Shown one piece after another: positions 17,409 to 28,125 of a stretch of DNA of 64,000 bases. Position 1 is the stretch's first letter, and the number at the start of each line of letters is the position of its first letter. Under the pieces are notes generated by a model. The model was not told where the DNA came from. It saw only the letters and a program-made list of their open reading frames with translations, and did no database searches. The translations under genes and the position numbers were made by a program. Where the stretch lies: assembly GCF_030464885.1 (NCBI RefSeq), contig NZ_JALPRJ010000007.1, positions 62,001 to 126,000 on the forward strand. The letters are read 5' to 3'. The DNA is from Caballeronia sp. SEWSISQ10-4 2. GTDB lineage: Bacteria; Pseudomonadota; Gammaproteobacteria; Burkholderiales; Burkholderiaceae.

Positions 17409-18311
17409 CTAGCTCGCTCGAACCATCTCGTTGCTGATCCAGTCAGTCACCGACGTCCGCTTCGGTTCCCATCCCAGCAGTTCGCGCGCGTGTTTGCCGC
17501 GCACCCGGCTGTTCGATCCCAACCCGTACGACGCCATTTCGTAGCCCCATTCCTTCTTGGCTTCCTCGAGCGGCCAGTCTTGAGGCGCGCCGAGGCCGAG
17601 TCTTTTAGCCATCGCGATCGTCATATCGCGGAAGGCCGCTTCGCCGCTTTCGACGAAATAAAACGTTCCCGCCGGGGATTTTTCGAGCGCACGAGCGTAC
17701 AGGTCGGCGACATCGTCGATATGCACGTTCGACCAGATATTGCGTCCCGGCCCCACGTGCCGCACGATGCCGCTCTTTTTCGCCTGAGCCAGCAAACGCG
17801 GCAACTGTACGCTTTTCGCGGTTGTCATCGCGCCGTGGCCGTAGATCAGCGTGTTGCACAGCACGGACGAACGCACGCCGCGTTTGGCGGCATCGAGCAC
17901 GAGATTATCGATGGCTACGCGCGGCGCTTTGTCAGCGGTCGGTTCGGGCAAGTTGTCCTCGTAGTAGATCGAGTCCGATCCTTCGCCGCCGGACGCATCG
18001 CCGACAATGCTCGAGCCGCTCGTATGCAGCAGCGGTTTGTTCGAGCCCTCGAGCCCTTCGATCAATGCCTCGACCGCGCCGCGGTGGTCGCTGCTGGCGG
18101 CGTTGATCACGCCATCGGCGGCCTTGGCCTGCGCGACCAGCAACGCCCGGTCCTCCAGGCTGCCGATCACGGGTTCAATCCCAAGCGCCTTGAGTTCGTC
18201 CGCCTGCTCCGGGCGACGGATGAGGCCGCTGACCTGATGGCCGTCGCGAACCAGACGCGCCGCAATCGAGCCGCCGATAAAACCGCCTGCGCCAGTCACA
18301 AAAATCTTCAT
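17409..18311 (-). CDS. NAD-dependent epimerase/dehydratase (extended SDR) family protein
   Basis: 300 residues starting MKIFVTGAGGFIGGSIAARL, which carries the extended-SDR dinucleotide motif TGxxGFIG at residues 6-13. A long upstream frame to 18395 is ignored because the fold begins here. Other landmarks are NAASSDHRGAVEALIEGL and the VHIDDVADLYARAL segment near 220. The usual YxxxK pair is not obvious (APRVAIDNLV stands in the expected place), as in atypical SDRs. It is divergent from a LysR gene with a palindrome between, so it is probably the LysR target. Confidence 0.82.
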   Translation of the reverse strand: MKIFVTGAGGFIGGSIAARLVRDGHQVSGLIRRPEQADELKALGIEPVIGSLEDRALLVAQAKAADGVINAASSDHRGAVEALIEGLEGSNKPLLHTSGSSIVGDASGGEGSDSIYYEDNLPEPTADKAPRVAIDNLVLDAAKRGVRSSVLCNTLIYGHGAMTTAKSVQLPRLLAQAKKSGIVRHVGPGRNIWSNVHIDDVADLYARALEKSPAGTFYFVESGEAAFRDMTIAMAKRLGLGAPQDWPLEEAKKEWGYEMASYGLGSNSRVRGKHARELLGWEPKRTSVTDWISNEMVRAS

Positions 18312-18402
18312 GTCCGTTCTCCTTAAAACCCGTGGATGAGTCGATGCAGGCAGTATCCACGTCTTCGACTTTCGCAAAAACGGTGTTAGTCTCAAATCAC
18401 TC

Positions 18403-18417
18403 TTGATCCAGAATCAA
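18403..18417. promoter_or_regulatory. Candidate LysR box
   Basis: A perfect inverted repeat TTGAT-CCAGA-ATCAA lies 10 bp before the LysR start and about 90 bp upstream of the divergent SDR gene. Dyads of this size in such gaps are typical LysR autoregulatory sites. Confidence 0.5.
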
Positions 18418-18427
18418 TAATCGATAG

Positions 18428-19333
18428 ATGAAGACGACCACTGAAGAGCTGCTGGCTTTTGTCACCGTAATCGACAGCGGTTCGATCACGGCGGCCGCCG
18501 AAGCATTGCAGCAAACCGTTTCCGGCGTGAGCCGGGCGTTGACGCGGCTGGAACACAAGCTCGATGCCACATTGGTACGGCGGACCACGCGCCGCCTGCA
18601 ACTCACCGACGAAGGTGAACTCTTCCTGGTGCGCGCCCGCGCCATCCTCGCCGCGATGGAAGACGCGGAGGAGTCGATTGCCCGTCAACGCGAGCGTCCC
18701 GCGGGGCGATTGCGGGTGGATGCGGCGTCGCCATTCGTCCTTCATTGCATCGTGCCGCACGTGCAGGCGTTCGCGGCGGCGTATCCGGAAATCCTGCTGG
18801 AATTGAGCAGCAACGAGCGGATCGTCGACTTGATGGAGCAGCGTGTGGATATCGCGATCCGGATCGGCGCGCTGCAGGATTCCACGCTGCACGCGCGTTC
18901 GCTCGGCAGCAGCCGGCTGCGCATCCTGGCGAGTCCGGTGTATCTGGCGGAGCGTGGAGAACCGCGTACGGTGGCTGAATTGCGGCGGCATCGGCTGATC
19001 GGTTTTACGGCGCCGGAGAGCCTGAACGACTGGCCCTTGATCGATGACGACAGCGACCACCGCGACGCCGGCGCGCGTTTTCGGATCGTGCCCGAAATCG
19101 CGGCATCGAGCGGCGAGACCATGCGGCAACTCGCGCTGGCAGACGGCGGGATCGTATGCCTGGCTGCATACTTGACTCACGCCGACGTGGCGAGCGGACG
19201 CCTGCACCCCGTGATGAACGGCGTTTTGCTGGACGTCCGGCAGCCGATCAGCGCGGTGTTCTACCAGAGCGCATCAATGGCCGGACGGGCGAAAGCCTTC
19301 CTCGATTTCCTCGCCGGACGGTTGGTGCTTTGA
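18428..19333 (+). CDS. LysR family transcriptional regulator
   Basis: 301 residues. The N-terminal winged helix is clear (ELLAFVTVIDSGSITAAAEALQQTVSGVSRALTRLEHKL), followed by the linker helix and a periplasmic-binding-like effector domain (LRVDAASPFVLHCIVPHVQAF onward). It is divergent from the SDR gene at 18311, with an intergenic gap of 116 bp. Target SDR regulation and autorepression are inferred; the ligand is unknown. Confidence 0.92.
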   Translation: MKTTTEELLAFVTVIDSGSITAAAEALQQTVSGVSRALTRLEHKLDATLVRRTTRRLQLTDEGELFLVRARAILAAMEDAEESIARQRERPAGRLRVDAASPFVLHCIVPHVQAFAAAYPEILLELSSNERIVDLMEQRVDIAIRIGALQDSTLHARSLGSSRLRILASPVYLAERGEPRTVAELRRHRLIGFTAPESLNDWPLIDDDSDHRDAGARFRIVPEIAASSGETMRQLALADGGIVCLAAYLTHADVASGRLHPVMNGVLLDVRQPISAVFYQSASMAGRAKAFLDFLAGRLVL

Positions 19334-19385
19334 GCTGTCCGACGTATGCTGCCGGCTCCTCCTTTGTTAATTCGTGAACGTCACC

Positions 19386-19775
19386 ATGCCCATTCAGCTC
19401 ATTAACGCGCCCGGTCTTCCCGTTCCCGCCGGCCACTACAGCCACGCGACCCGTACGGGCAATCTCGTCTGTGTCTCGGGCCAGTTGCCGATGCGTCCCG
19501 ACGGCACGCATACCGGCGACTTGCCGTTCGAAGAACAGGCTCGGCAGGCGCTGGACAATGTGAGCACGGTGCTGGCCGCAGCCGGCGCGGGGTTGAAGGA
19601 CGTCATCGAAGTGACGGTTTACCTCGTCGGCGTGGATCACTGGAAGACTTTCAATGAGATCTACGCGCGACATTTCGGCGACTGGAAACCGGCGCGTGCG
19701 GTCGTTCCCGTCGGCGCGCTGCATTATGGTTATTTGCTGGAAATAGCGGCGCGGGCCTGGGTGGCGGAGGGTTGA
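19386..19775 (+). CDS. RidA/YjgF family enamine/imine deaminase-like protein
   Basis: 129 residues from ATG 19386; a GTG at 19374 is an alternative. It shows family hallmarks: a GHYSHATRTGNLVCVSGQLP N-terminal half, the VLAAAGAGLKDVIEVTVYL helix-strand and KPARAVVPVGALHYGYLLEI, whose Arg is the substrate-carboxylate-binding residue. RidA trimers hydrolyse reactive 2-aminoacrylate-type intermediates in the cytosol. It follows the LysR gene by 52 bp on the same strand. Confidence 0.88.
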   Translation: MPIQLINAPGLPVPAGHYSHATRTGNLVCVSGQLPMRPDGTHTGDLPFEEQARQALDNVSTVLAAAGAGLKDVIEVTVYLVGVDHWKTFNEIYARHFGDWKPARAVVPVGALHYGYLLEIAARAWVAEG

Positions 19776-19834
19776 GCGTTTGCCCGTGCGTCGGGAGCCC
19801 GAAGCCGTTGGCGTAACGCGGCATCGCTTTTATC

Positions 19835-21322
19835 ATGGCAGGGTCGCGTGTTCTCGCAGGTAACCTGATGATCCATCTCGTGATGCTTCTGCTAGGTGTG
19901 GACTACCTGCGCCGCCGTTGGCGCACGCTGGCCGTGGTGGGCGGCATCTGGCTGGTGATCGGAATCTCGGTTTTCATCGATGCCCTCGACGGTGTTCTCT
20001 ATTTTCCCATCCACGTCTTCGCCTGGCTGCTGCTCGCCGAAGGTCTCGCGACTCTCGCTATAGCGAATATTGGCGTGGGCGGGCAGCGCACGTTGCGTTA
20101 TGTGAAAGGCGGCGCGTTCACGCTCGCTGCGCTGCTGATCATGGCGGGCAATCATCACGGCAACTTTGTGCTGTCGATGATCTTCGGTACGATTTTTCTC
20201 GCCGATGGCTTGCTGCAGACGGTGTCGGCTGTCGTCGTGCGCTACAGCCGATGGAGGATCGTGCTGGCACTGGCTATTGTCGAAATCCTGCTTGCGATTT
20301 TTTTCTTCGAACCGTATCCGACGCATTACGTCGGCACGGCACCCTACGCAGTTGGGCTCGGACTCGCGTTCGGCGGCTGGAACATGCTGTGGATCGCATT
20401 TCGCGTGCGTCGCATGGAAAGCCTGCCGCCGGAAAACGAAAAGACCCTGGCGCTTTCCGATGACGTGATCGCCGATCCCGCTCATGCCGAAAAAACCGCG
20501 GCAGCGCAAGCCGTCGCCGGTGCGGCAGCGATAGAGGCCGACGGGCCTTTCGAATGGGACGGCCCACCCGCCGCCGATGAAAAAGCGCTCACCGTTCACG
20601 TGTGGACACCGGTCGGGTCCGCGCGGGCGCAGGCGCATCGGCGTCTGATCGTTGACCGCTACATTGCCGCCATTGATGCCAACGGCGTCATCTCGACGGG
20701 CCACGCGGCGCTGGAGTCGCCCGAGGGCATTTACATCAGCTTGTATCCGGGCGTGGAAATCGACCGTTCGCCGGACGAGTTCGGACGCATCCTGCGTGCG
20801 ACCCGCGAGAACAATGTGCCGGGCACGTTCCAGCCTGACTACCTGACGGAATCGAAGGCATGGTGCGAGTCCACGACTCGCGTGCGCATTCGCAACTACC
20901 GGCCGGAACGGCTGAAGGCGTTCTGGGAGAAATACCGGCAGGATCCGACCTATAACCTGACCTACCGGAATTGTTCGAGCACCGTGTCCAAGGCGCTGGA
21001 AGCGGCGCTGGAAGGGACGGTAGGCACCTTTCACGGTCACGATGCCGGCTGGCGGGCGTTCCTGCGTCTGATCGTGACGCCGGAGTTGTGGGTCGCCGCG
21101 CAGATCCGCAAACGCGCCGCCACGATGGCCTGGACACCTGGCCTGACGCTCGACTACGCGAGGGCGCTGAGCATGCTGGCCGATCCGCGGCCATTTGGCT
21201 ATCTGAAAATGGCGCGGCTCGCGGTGCGCAAGATGCTGCGTTCGCGGCGCGAATGGCGACAGGAAGCGTCCGATGCCGCCGATGCACGCGCAGGCCGGAT
21301 GGACGGCTCGCGCGCTTCTTAG
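19835..21322 (+). CDS. HdeD-like membrane protein fused to a permuted papain-like domain
   Basis: 495 residues from ATG 19835; ATG 19868 is an alternative. Residues 1-210 hold about six membrane helices with DUF308/HdeD character. After an acidic Ala-rich linker (about 210-250) comes a soluble domain with TGHAALESPEGIYISLYPG (His290) and later YNLTYRNCSSTVSKALEAAL (Cys380). The His-before-Cys order and the NC[ST]xxV context resemble circularly permuted NlpC/P60 or LRAT/PPPDE-type cysteine hydrolases, so I infer a membrane-anchored amidase/peptidase-like module. Catalytic activity is not proven. It converges on the AcpA-type gene 48 bp away. Confidence 0.65.
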   Translation: MAGSRVLAGNLMIHLVMLLLGVDYLRRRWRTLAVVGGIWLVIGISVFIDALDGVLYFPIHVFAWLLLAEGLATLAIANIGVGGQRTLRYVKGGAFTLAALLIMAGNHHGNFVLSMIFGTIFLADGLLQTVSAVVVRYSRWRIVLALAIVEILLAIFFFEPYPTHYVGTAPYAVGLGLAFGGWNMLWIAFRVRRMESLPPENEKTLALSDDVIADPAHAEKTAAAQAVAGAAAIEADGPFEWDGPPAADEKALTVHVWTPVGSARAQAHRRLIVDRYIAAIDANGVISTGHAALESPEGIYISLYPGVEIDRSPDEFGRILRATRENNVPGTFQPDYLTESKAWCESTTRVRIRNYRPERLKAFWEKYRQDPTYNLTYRNCSSTVSKALEAALEGTVGTFHGHDAGWRAFLRLIVTPELWVAAQIRKRAATMAWTPGLTLDYARALSMLADPRPFGYLKMARLAVRKMLRSRREWRQEASDAADARAGRMDGSRAS

Positions 21323-21370
21323 CGCCTTAGCGGACCTCGCGACGTGCGACTCGTGGCCCGAGTTCGTGGC

Positions 21371-23065
21371 TCAGGCCAGATCGAGCGCTGCCGTCAAATC
21401 CCCCAGCGGCGCTTCGCCGTTTGCCGCGAATGCCCGGTCCCTCGCGATAACGCCGTCGAGCGGCACCAGGTCGTGGACGCGCGTGATGAATCGCAGGATC
21501 GAGGCCGTATCGTAGACCGTATGGTCGACGATGCCCTTCTTCGCGAAGGGCGCGATCACCAGTGCGGGAACCCGCGATCCCGGTCCCCATCGATCGCCCC
21601 GGGGCGGCGGCACGTGATCCCACCAGCCGCCGTTTTCGTCGTGCGTGATGATCACGACCGTGTTTTCCCATTGCGGTCCGCGCTGGATCCGCTCGACCAC
21701 GTTGGCAAGATGCCGGTCGCCCGATTCGACATCGGCGTAACCCGCATGCATGTTCAGATTTCCTTGCGGCTTGTAGAACGTCACAGCCGGTAGCCGCCCG
21801 GCGTCGATATCCGCAATGAACTTGTTGATCGACGGATCGTCGCCGAGACCGGCGTCGCGCAAGTGTTGAGTGCGCGCCTGCGTGCCAGGAGCAAAGCTGC
21901 GGAAATAGTTGAACGGTTGATGGTGATACTGGAAATCGGGAACCATGCCGGTGTCGCGATGCGTGAGCGCATAGTCCCAGCCGCCGCTGTACCACGCCCA
22001 GTCCACGCCTTTATCCGACAACCGGTCGCCGATGGTTGCGTAAGTCTGCGGCGGCAGCACGCGATAATTCGACGGGTCCGCCAGCGCCGGATCGCCGCCT
22101 TCCGCGGGGCGCACGTTGCTTGGCTGATAGGGCGGCGCCATTGTGTTGACCGCGTAGCCGTCGGCTGTGAGCGCACCGTCGTTGACGTAGGACGGCGGTC
22201 CGTCGAGTGCCGACGCCGGGGAGTCGGCCGCGGGCTTCAGGCGCGTGCCGAGCGGATCCTCGCCGTCCAGCACGGACAGGAGCTTTTTCGCGGGGCCGCT
22301 GTGCGCGTCTGGATAAAGCGGGGTCTGTGCCGAAATCAAGAAGATGTGATTGAGCCAGGAACCGCCGAACGCAGCCATGAAGAAGTTGTCGCACAGCACG
22401 TTTTGCCGCGCGATGTTCCAGAGCTTCAGCGATTCAGCCGAATTGCGGTAATGCCCCATGACCAGCCCGCCGGAATCGCCCCATGCGGCGAACTGGTTGT
22501 TGCGTCCCGCGTTGATCTGCATCTGGTTCTGATAGAAACGGTGCACGAGGTCACGCGTGATGACACCGTTCGGCAAGGGCTGTCCTTCCGCGTCGACAAG
22601 GTGGAACGGTCCGTTAGGCACTTTGTCGATCTGTTTCTCAGAGATCATGTAGCGCTTGCCGTCCACTTCCTGCGCCTGCGGCACGAGCCCGCCCCAGATT
22701 TTTGGCAGGACAGGCAGGGGTGTGCGGCCGTCGCGATCCAGTTGCACATAGCGCGATGCGGGCACGCCCTCGAGCGGATATTGCACGCCGGGATAATTGA
22801 CCCACAGGTTGCTGAAGCTGCGATTTTCCGCGTAGATCACAACGATATGCCGCACCTTGGCCTGCAGCGTCCGGTCGAGCGCGATGTCAGCGGTGGTCTT
22901 GGGCGTGGTGGGACGCGAATCGAAGAGATTACAGCCGCTCAGCGACAATCCAGTCAGGCCAGCCAGACCAACGCCAGCCGCGAGCAGGCGACGGCGCACG
23001 GGATCGTGGGGCAGGTCGGAGGCGGGCAGTTCGTCTTCGTCGCGGGGATCGTCGGTGTGGCTCAT
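21371..23065 (-). CDS. AcpA-type acid phosphatase / phospholipase C family protein
   Basis: 564 residues. After a 25-residue N-region comes a twin-arginine-like export signal (RRRLLAAGVGLAGLTGLSLS) ending in a possible lipobox LSGC. The catalytic fold is the phosphoesterase (alkaline-phosphatase-like) family: VIYAENRSFSNLWVNYPG carries the family nucleophile/metal region, with later TIGDRLSDKGVDWAWYSGGWDYA and TVVIITHDENGGWWDHV (metal Asp/His) blocks. Members hydrolyse phosphomonoesters or phospholipids in the periplasm. A ribosome site AGGAG precedes ATG by 7 nt. Folded export via Tat and an own promoter are inferred. Confidence 0.85.
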   Translation of the reverse strand: MSHTDDPRDEDELPASDLPHDPVRRRLLAAGVGLAGLTGLSLSGCNLFDSRPTTPKTTADIALDRTLQAKVRHIVVIYAENRSFSNLWVNYPGVQYPLEGVPASRYVQLDRDGRTPLPVLPKIWGGLVPQAQEVDGKRYMISEKQIDKVPNGPFHLVDAEGQPLPNGVITRDLVHRFYQNQMQINAGRNNQFAAWGDSGGLVMGHYRNSAESLKLWNIARQNVLCDNFFMAAFGGSWLNHIFLISAQTPLYPDAHSGPAKKLLSVLDGEDPLGTRLKPAADSPASALDGPPSYVNDGALTADGYAVNTMAPPYQPSNVRPAEGGDPALADPSNYRVLPPQTYATIGDRLSDKGVDWAWYSGGWDYALTHRDTGMVPDFQYHHQPFNYFRSFAPGTQARTQHLRDAGLGDDPSINKFIADIDAGRLPAVTFYKPQGNLNMHAGYADVESGDRHLANVVERIQRGPQWENTVVIITHDENGGWWDHVPPPRGDRWGPGSRVPALVIAPFAKKGIVDHTVYDTASILRFITRVHDLVPLDGVIARDRAFAANGEAPLGDLTAALDLA

Positions 23066-23339
23066 ACGCGGCTCCTGGATATCTCGTGGCTAACCATTGT
23101 GAATCAAGCACGAAAGCGAATCAAAGCGCGAGACGCTACCCGCTCCGTAGCGGGCAAGTGCGTGTATGCGCTACTTCATCAACATTCGTCCACCTGAATC
23201 CTGCGCGAAAACGTCGGCTCCGGATAGCTGACCGAACGGCCTATGCGCCCAAAAACGCGTCTGCCCAGACCTCCTATGCCTTTTGGTCTACTGGAAAGCG
23301 TCACGCTGGGCGACTACTATCGTTCGAACTGCCCGAGAA

Positions 23340-24158
23340 TCAACTGAGCACCAGTTTCACGCCGACAATCACGAGCGTCGCGGCCAGCACGTTGCGCAGC
23401 AGCACTTCCGGCGCCCGGGTGGAGAGCAGGCTGCCCAGCACGATACCCGGCAGCGAGCCCACGAGCAGGGACAGCAGCAGGTCCCAATTGACGGAACCGA
23501 GCAGCCAATGGCCGGTCCCCGCAATCAGGGTAAGCGGAACAGCGTGCGCAATATCGGAGCCGACTATCCGCGCGGTCGGCAAACGCGGGTAAAGCAGCAA
23601 GAGCACGGTCACGCCAATGGCGCCCGCGCCGACCGAGGTAATGGACACCAGCACGCCGAGGATTGCGCCGGTGAGCACCGTCCAGGCCGCCGTGCGGGTC
23701 TCGCGGCTTGCCGCGTCCAATTTTCCGCTTGCCTCGCGGGCCATGCCGGTCTTGTACGCAAAGCGGGCGAGCTGCGGCCGGAACACGAGCGAGACCGCGG
23801 TGACGAGCAGCGCGGAGCCCAATACGAGCTGGATTACGCGGGCCGCGGCGGGCGTGTTCAAACCGTACCGGTTGAGCAAGACCAGGGTGATTGCCGCCGC
23901 CGGTATGCTTCCGGCCGCGAGCCGGCCGGTGATACGCCAGTCCACGGAACCCTTGATGCCGTGGACCAGCGTGCCGGTCGCCTTGGTCGCGGCCGCGTAG
24001 AGCAAGTCCGTGCCCACCGCGGTGGCAGGGTGGATGCCGAACAGGAGCACGAGCAACGGCGTCATCAGCGAGCCGCCGCCTACGCCGGTCAGGCCCACGA
24101 GGAAGCCGACGGCCAGGCCGGATGCTGAATAAAGTAAGTCGATGTGTGGAAAAGGCAT
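23340..24158 (-). CDS. TauE/SafE family sulfite exporter-like membrane protein
   Basis: 272 residues starting MPFPHIDLLYSASGLAVGFL. The frame stays open far upstream over the next gene, but similarity begins here. Two homologous halves carry the family repeats GLTGVGGGSLMTPLLVLLFG (about 18-40) and SITSVGAGAIGVTVLLLLYP (about 160-185), with about eight helices. These proteins export sulfite or organosulfonates, or import similar anions; the substrate is unknown. It is divergent from the glycosidase at 24312 with 153 bp between. Confidence 0.88.
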   Translation of the reverse strand: MPFPHIDLLYSASGLAVGFLVGLTGVGGGSLMTPLLVLLFGIHPATAVGTDLLYAAATKATGTLVHGIKGSVDWRITGRLAAGSIPAAAITLVLLNRYGLNTPAAARVIQLVLGSALLVTAVSLVFRPQLARFAYKTGMAREASGKLDAASRETRTAAWTVLTGAILGVLVSITSVGAGAIGVTVLLLLYPRLPTARIVGSDIAHAVPLTLIAGTGHWLLGSVNWDLLLSLLVGSLPGIVLGSLLSTRAPEVLLRNVLAATLVIVGVKLVLS

Positions 24159-24311
24159 GCGGCGCGGAGAACCGGTTGAGTGAGCGTCGGTCGAAAAACG
24201 GTCGATGATAGCGGGTCCGCGGTGCGCTTGCTTCCGGATCGTGCAAATTGATTCGCAGGCTCCGGCCGTACAATCGGCCGGGTGTCCAGGCAACTCTTTC
24301 AGGAAGGTGTA

Positions 24312-26660
24312 ATGGAAACGAAGGAACAACAGCAAGCAAAGCAGGCGCTCAAGGACCGAGAGGACCGTGATATTGCTCGCGAAGCTGCCCACGGCCCCGC
24401 TCATGACGACCTGCCCGATCCGATTCGCAGCACGGCCGGCGTTCGCGAGGTTCCTCCGTCGACGCCCGTCGCAGTCACGGATGGCGCGTTTATCGCGACC
24501 GAGCATACGAACTACGCGAACGAGCGCCAGTTCGTGCTCAAGGCGGGCAATACCTTCGTCGTCAACGACGCAAACGGCGACATCCGCGGCAATGACGACG
24601 GCCTTTTCGTCAACGACACACGTGTGTTGTCGCAGTTGCGCCTGACCTTCGGCGGACGCTCGCCGTCGCTCCTGTCCGGCAGCGTGTCGAGCGACAACGC
24701 CGTCTTCACCGCGCATCTGACCAACCGGCCGCTGCCGCCCATCGGCGGCGCGACCACGCCCGAAGGCGTGATCCACGTCGAGCGTCGGCGGGTGTTGTCG
24801 CGGCACGTGCTGCACGAAGCGATCGTGCTGACCAACTACGGCACGGAACCGGCCACTGTGCCGCTTTCCATCAACTTCGCCGCCGACTTCCACGACATGT
24901 TCGAAGTGCGTGGGTCTACCCGTCCGAAACGCGGGGAGATGCGCGAGCCGTGTATCGAAGATGGCGAGGTGGTGTTGCGCTATACGGGTCTCGATGAAGT
25001 GGAGCGGACCGCGCGCATCCAGTTTTCGCCCGCACCCCATTCGCTCTCGGTCAATCGCGCGGATTACGTGCTGCGGATCCAGTCGGAAACCGCCATGTCG
25101 ATCTACTTGTCGATCACGGCGGTGACACATGCATTGAGCGAGGCTAGCGCGGAGAGCAAGAAGATTGCCGAGGAAGGCGCCGAATGCGCACCGGAGTCGG
25201 GCCGCCCGGCCATTCGTGAAGCGCTCGTCGATGCCCACCGGCGCATGCGCGAGCGGCGGCGGTCCGTGGCGCGAGTGCGGTCCAGCAATCCGTTGTTTAG
25301 CGAATGGATCGACCGTTCGCTCGCCGACCTTGGCTTGCTGACTACGGATCTTGAAACGGGACCGTATCCGTACGCGGGAATCCCGTGGTTTTCAACGGCT
25401 TTTGGCCGGGACGCCATCATTACGTCCTTGCAGATGTTGTGGATCGATCCGTCGCTTGCCCGCGGTGTGCTGCGTTTTCTCGCGGCGCACCAGGCTCGCG
25501 AGGATTCGGCGTTTCGCGACGCGGAAGTCGGCAAGATCATGCATGAGACGCGCAATAGCGAAATGGCCGCAACGGGCGAAGTGCCGTTCGCGATGTACTA
25601 CGGCGGCGTCGACAGCACTCCGTTGTTCGTCGCGCTGGCCGGCGCGTACGCCGAGCGAACGGGCGACTCCGCGCTTATCGACGAATTGTGGCCCGCGCTG
25701 CAACTGGCTGGCCAATGGATCGCGCGTCACTGCGATAAAAACGAATTCGGCTTGCTGAGCTACCAGCGCGCAACCGAAGCAGGCTTGGCCAACCAGGGCT
25801 GGAAAGACAGCGGCGACTCCGTGTTTCATGCCGACGGCAGTTTCCCGGTCGGGCCGATCTCGCTGGTCGAAGTCCAGGCGTATGCATCGACCGCGTTCTC
25901 CACCATGGCCCGCTTCGCCAGACAACGCAAAGCACCCGAGCAAGCGCTGGCTTTCGAGCTGCGCGCGCAAAACATCCGCGAGCGCGTGGAGACGATGTTC
26001 TGGATGCCTGAGTCGGAGTTCTACGGCATCGCACTCGACGGCAAGGGCGAGTTGTGCAAGGTGTTGGCGTCGAATGCGGGACACTTGCTGGCCTTCGATC
26101 TGGTCGAGCGCAGCCGCGGCGAAGCGGTCGCGCGCCAACTCGAATCGACCTTGTTCAACACCGGCTGGGGCGTGCGCACGTTGGCAGCAGGCCAGCCACG
26201 CTTCAATCCGATGTCGTACCACAACGGCTCCGTGTGGCCGCACGACAGCGCCATGTGCGCTCGCGGACTCGCGCGTTATGGCGATCGCGGCGGCGCGGTG
26301 CGTTTGTTGCAGGCGCTATTCGAAGCGGCCGTCACCTTCGACATGCGCCTGCCCGAGTTGTTCTGCGGTTTCACCCGGCAACGTGGCGAGCGGCCGATCG
26401 GGTATCCGGTCGCGTGTTTGCCGCAAGCGTGGGCGGCCGGATCGCCGTTCATGATCCTGGAGGCCTGTCTCGGGATCACAATCGATGCCGAGCACGAGGA
26501 AGTGCGGATCGACCGGCCGCAGTTGCCCGATGGTATCGACTGGCTCGAAATCGGCGAACTGCGGGTGGGCAACAAGACCGTGTCCATTACCTTCCGGCGC
26601 GTGGGCGGGCAGGTTGTGCCGTCCATCGAAGGCGATATCCGGGTAGTGGCGGTGCTTTGA
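24312..26660 (+). CDS. Amylo-alpha-1,6-glucosidase family protein (glycogen-debranching type)
   Basis: 782 residues from ATG 24312, right after AGGAAGGTGTA; GTG 24282 is less likely. An N-terminal GDE_N-type beta domain spans about residues 60-260 (NTFVVNDANGDIRGNDDGLFVNDTR split across it). The (alpha/alpha)6 catalytic barrel fills about 320-780, with GIPWFSTAFGRDAIIT, AATGEVPFAMYYGGVDSTPLF, GWKDSGDSVFHADG and YHNGSVWPHDSAMCARGL blocks. Carboxylates in the last two are candidate catalytic acids. The family cleaves alpha-1,6 branches or related oligosaccharides in the cytosol. No glycogen genes lie nearby, so the substrate stays open. Confidence 0.88.
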   Translation: METKEQQQAKQALKDREDRDIAREAAHGPAHDDLPDPIRSTAGVREVPPSTPVAVTDGAFIATEHTNYANERQFVLKAGNTFVVNDANGDIRGNDDGLFVNDTRVLSQLRLTFGGRSPSLLSGSVSSDNAVFTAHLTNRPLPPIGGATTPEGVIHVERRRVLSRHVLHEAIVLTNYGTEPATVPLSINFAADFHDMFEVRGSTRPKRGEMREPCIEDGEVVLRYTGLDEVERTARIQFSPAPHSLSVNRADYVLRIQSETAMSIYLSITAVTHALSEASAESKKIAEEGAECAPESGRPAIREALVDAHRRMRERRRSVARVRSSNPLFSEWIDRSLADLGLLTTDLETGPYPYAGIPWFSTAFGRDAIITSLQMLWIDPSLARGVLRFLAAHQAREDSAFRDAEVGKIMHETRNSEMAATGEVPFAMYYGGVDSTPLFVALAGAYAERTGDSALIDELWPALQLAGQWIARHCDKNEFGLLSYQRATEAGLANQGWKDSGDSVFHADGSFPVGPISLVEVQAYASTAFSTMARFARQRKAPEQALAFELRAQNIRERVETMFWMPESEFYGIALDGKGELCKVLASNAGHLLAFDLVERSRGEAVARQLESTLFNTGWGVRTLAAGQPRFNPMSYHNGSVWPHDSAMCARGLARYGDRGGAVRLLQALFEAAVTFDMRLPELFCGFTRQRGERPIGYPVACLPQAWAAGSPFMILEACLGITIDAEHEEVRIDRPQLPDGIDWLEIGELRVGNKTVSITFRRVGGQVVPSIEGDIRVVAVL

Positions 26661-26680
26661 ACGCACCGTAAGAGCCACGA

Positions 26681-26704
26681 CCGCCACCGCCACCGCCACC
26701 GCCA
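26681..26704. repeat. CCGCCA hexamer microsatellite between convergent genes
   Basis: Four perfect CCGCCA units plus a partial one (to 26708) fill the 48-bp gap between the glycosidase stop and the pobA stop. Such runs expand and contract easily; here they lie outside both reading frames. Confidence 0.8.
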
Positions 26705-26708
26705 CCGC

Positions 26709-28094
<1,386 letters not shown>

Positions 28095-28125
28095 TTACCG
28101 GGCACCACGCGCTGCTCAAACGCCC

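Noticed and set aside
21863..23197. 444-codon plus-strand frame over the AcpA-type gene
   Set aside because: Shadow of a clear exported phosphatase on the minus strand.
23340..25238. 632-codon minus-strand frame reaching from TauE/SafE into the glycosidase gene
   Set aside because: Only the last 272 codons resemble TauE/SafE; the upstream part is antisense to the glycosidase.
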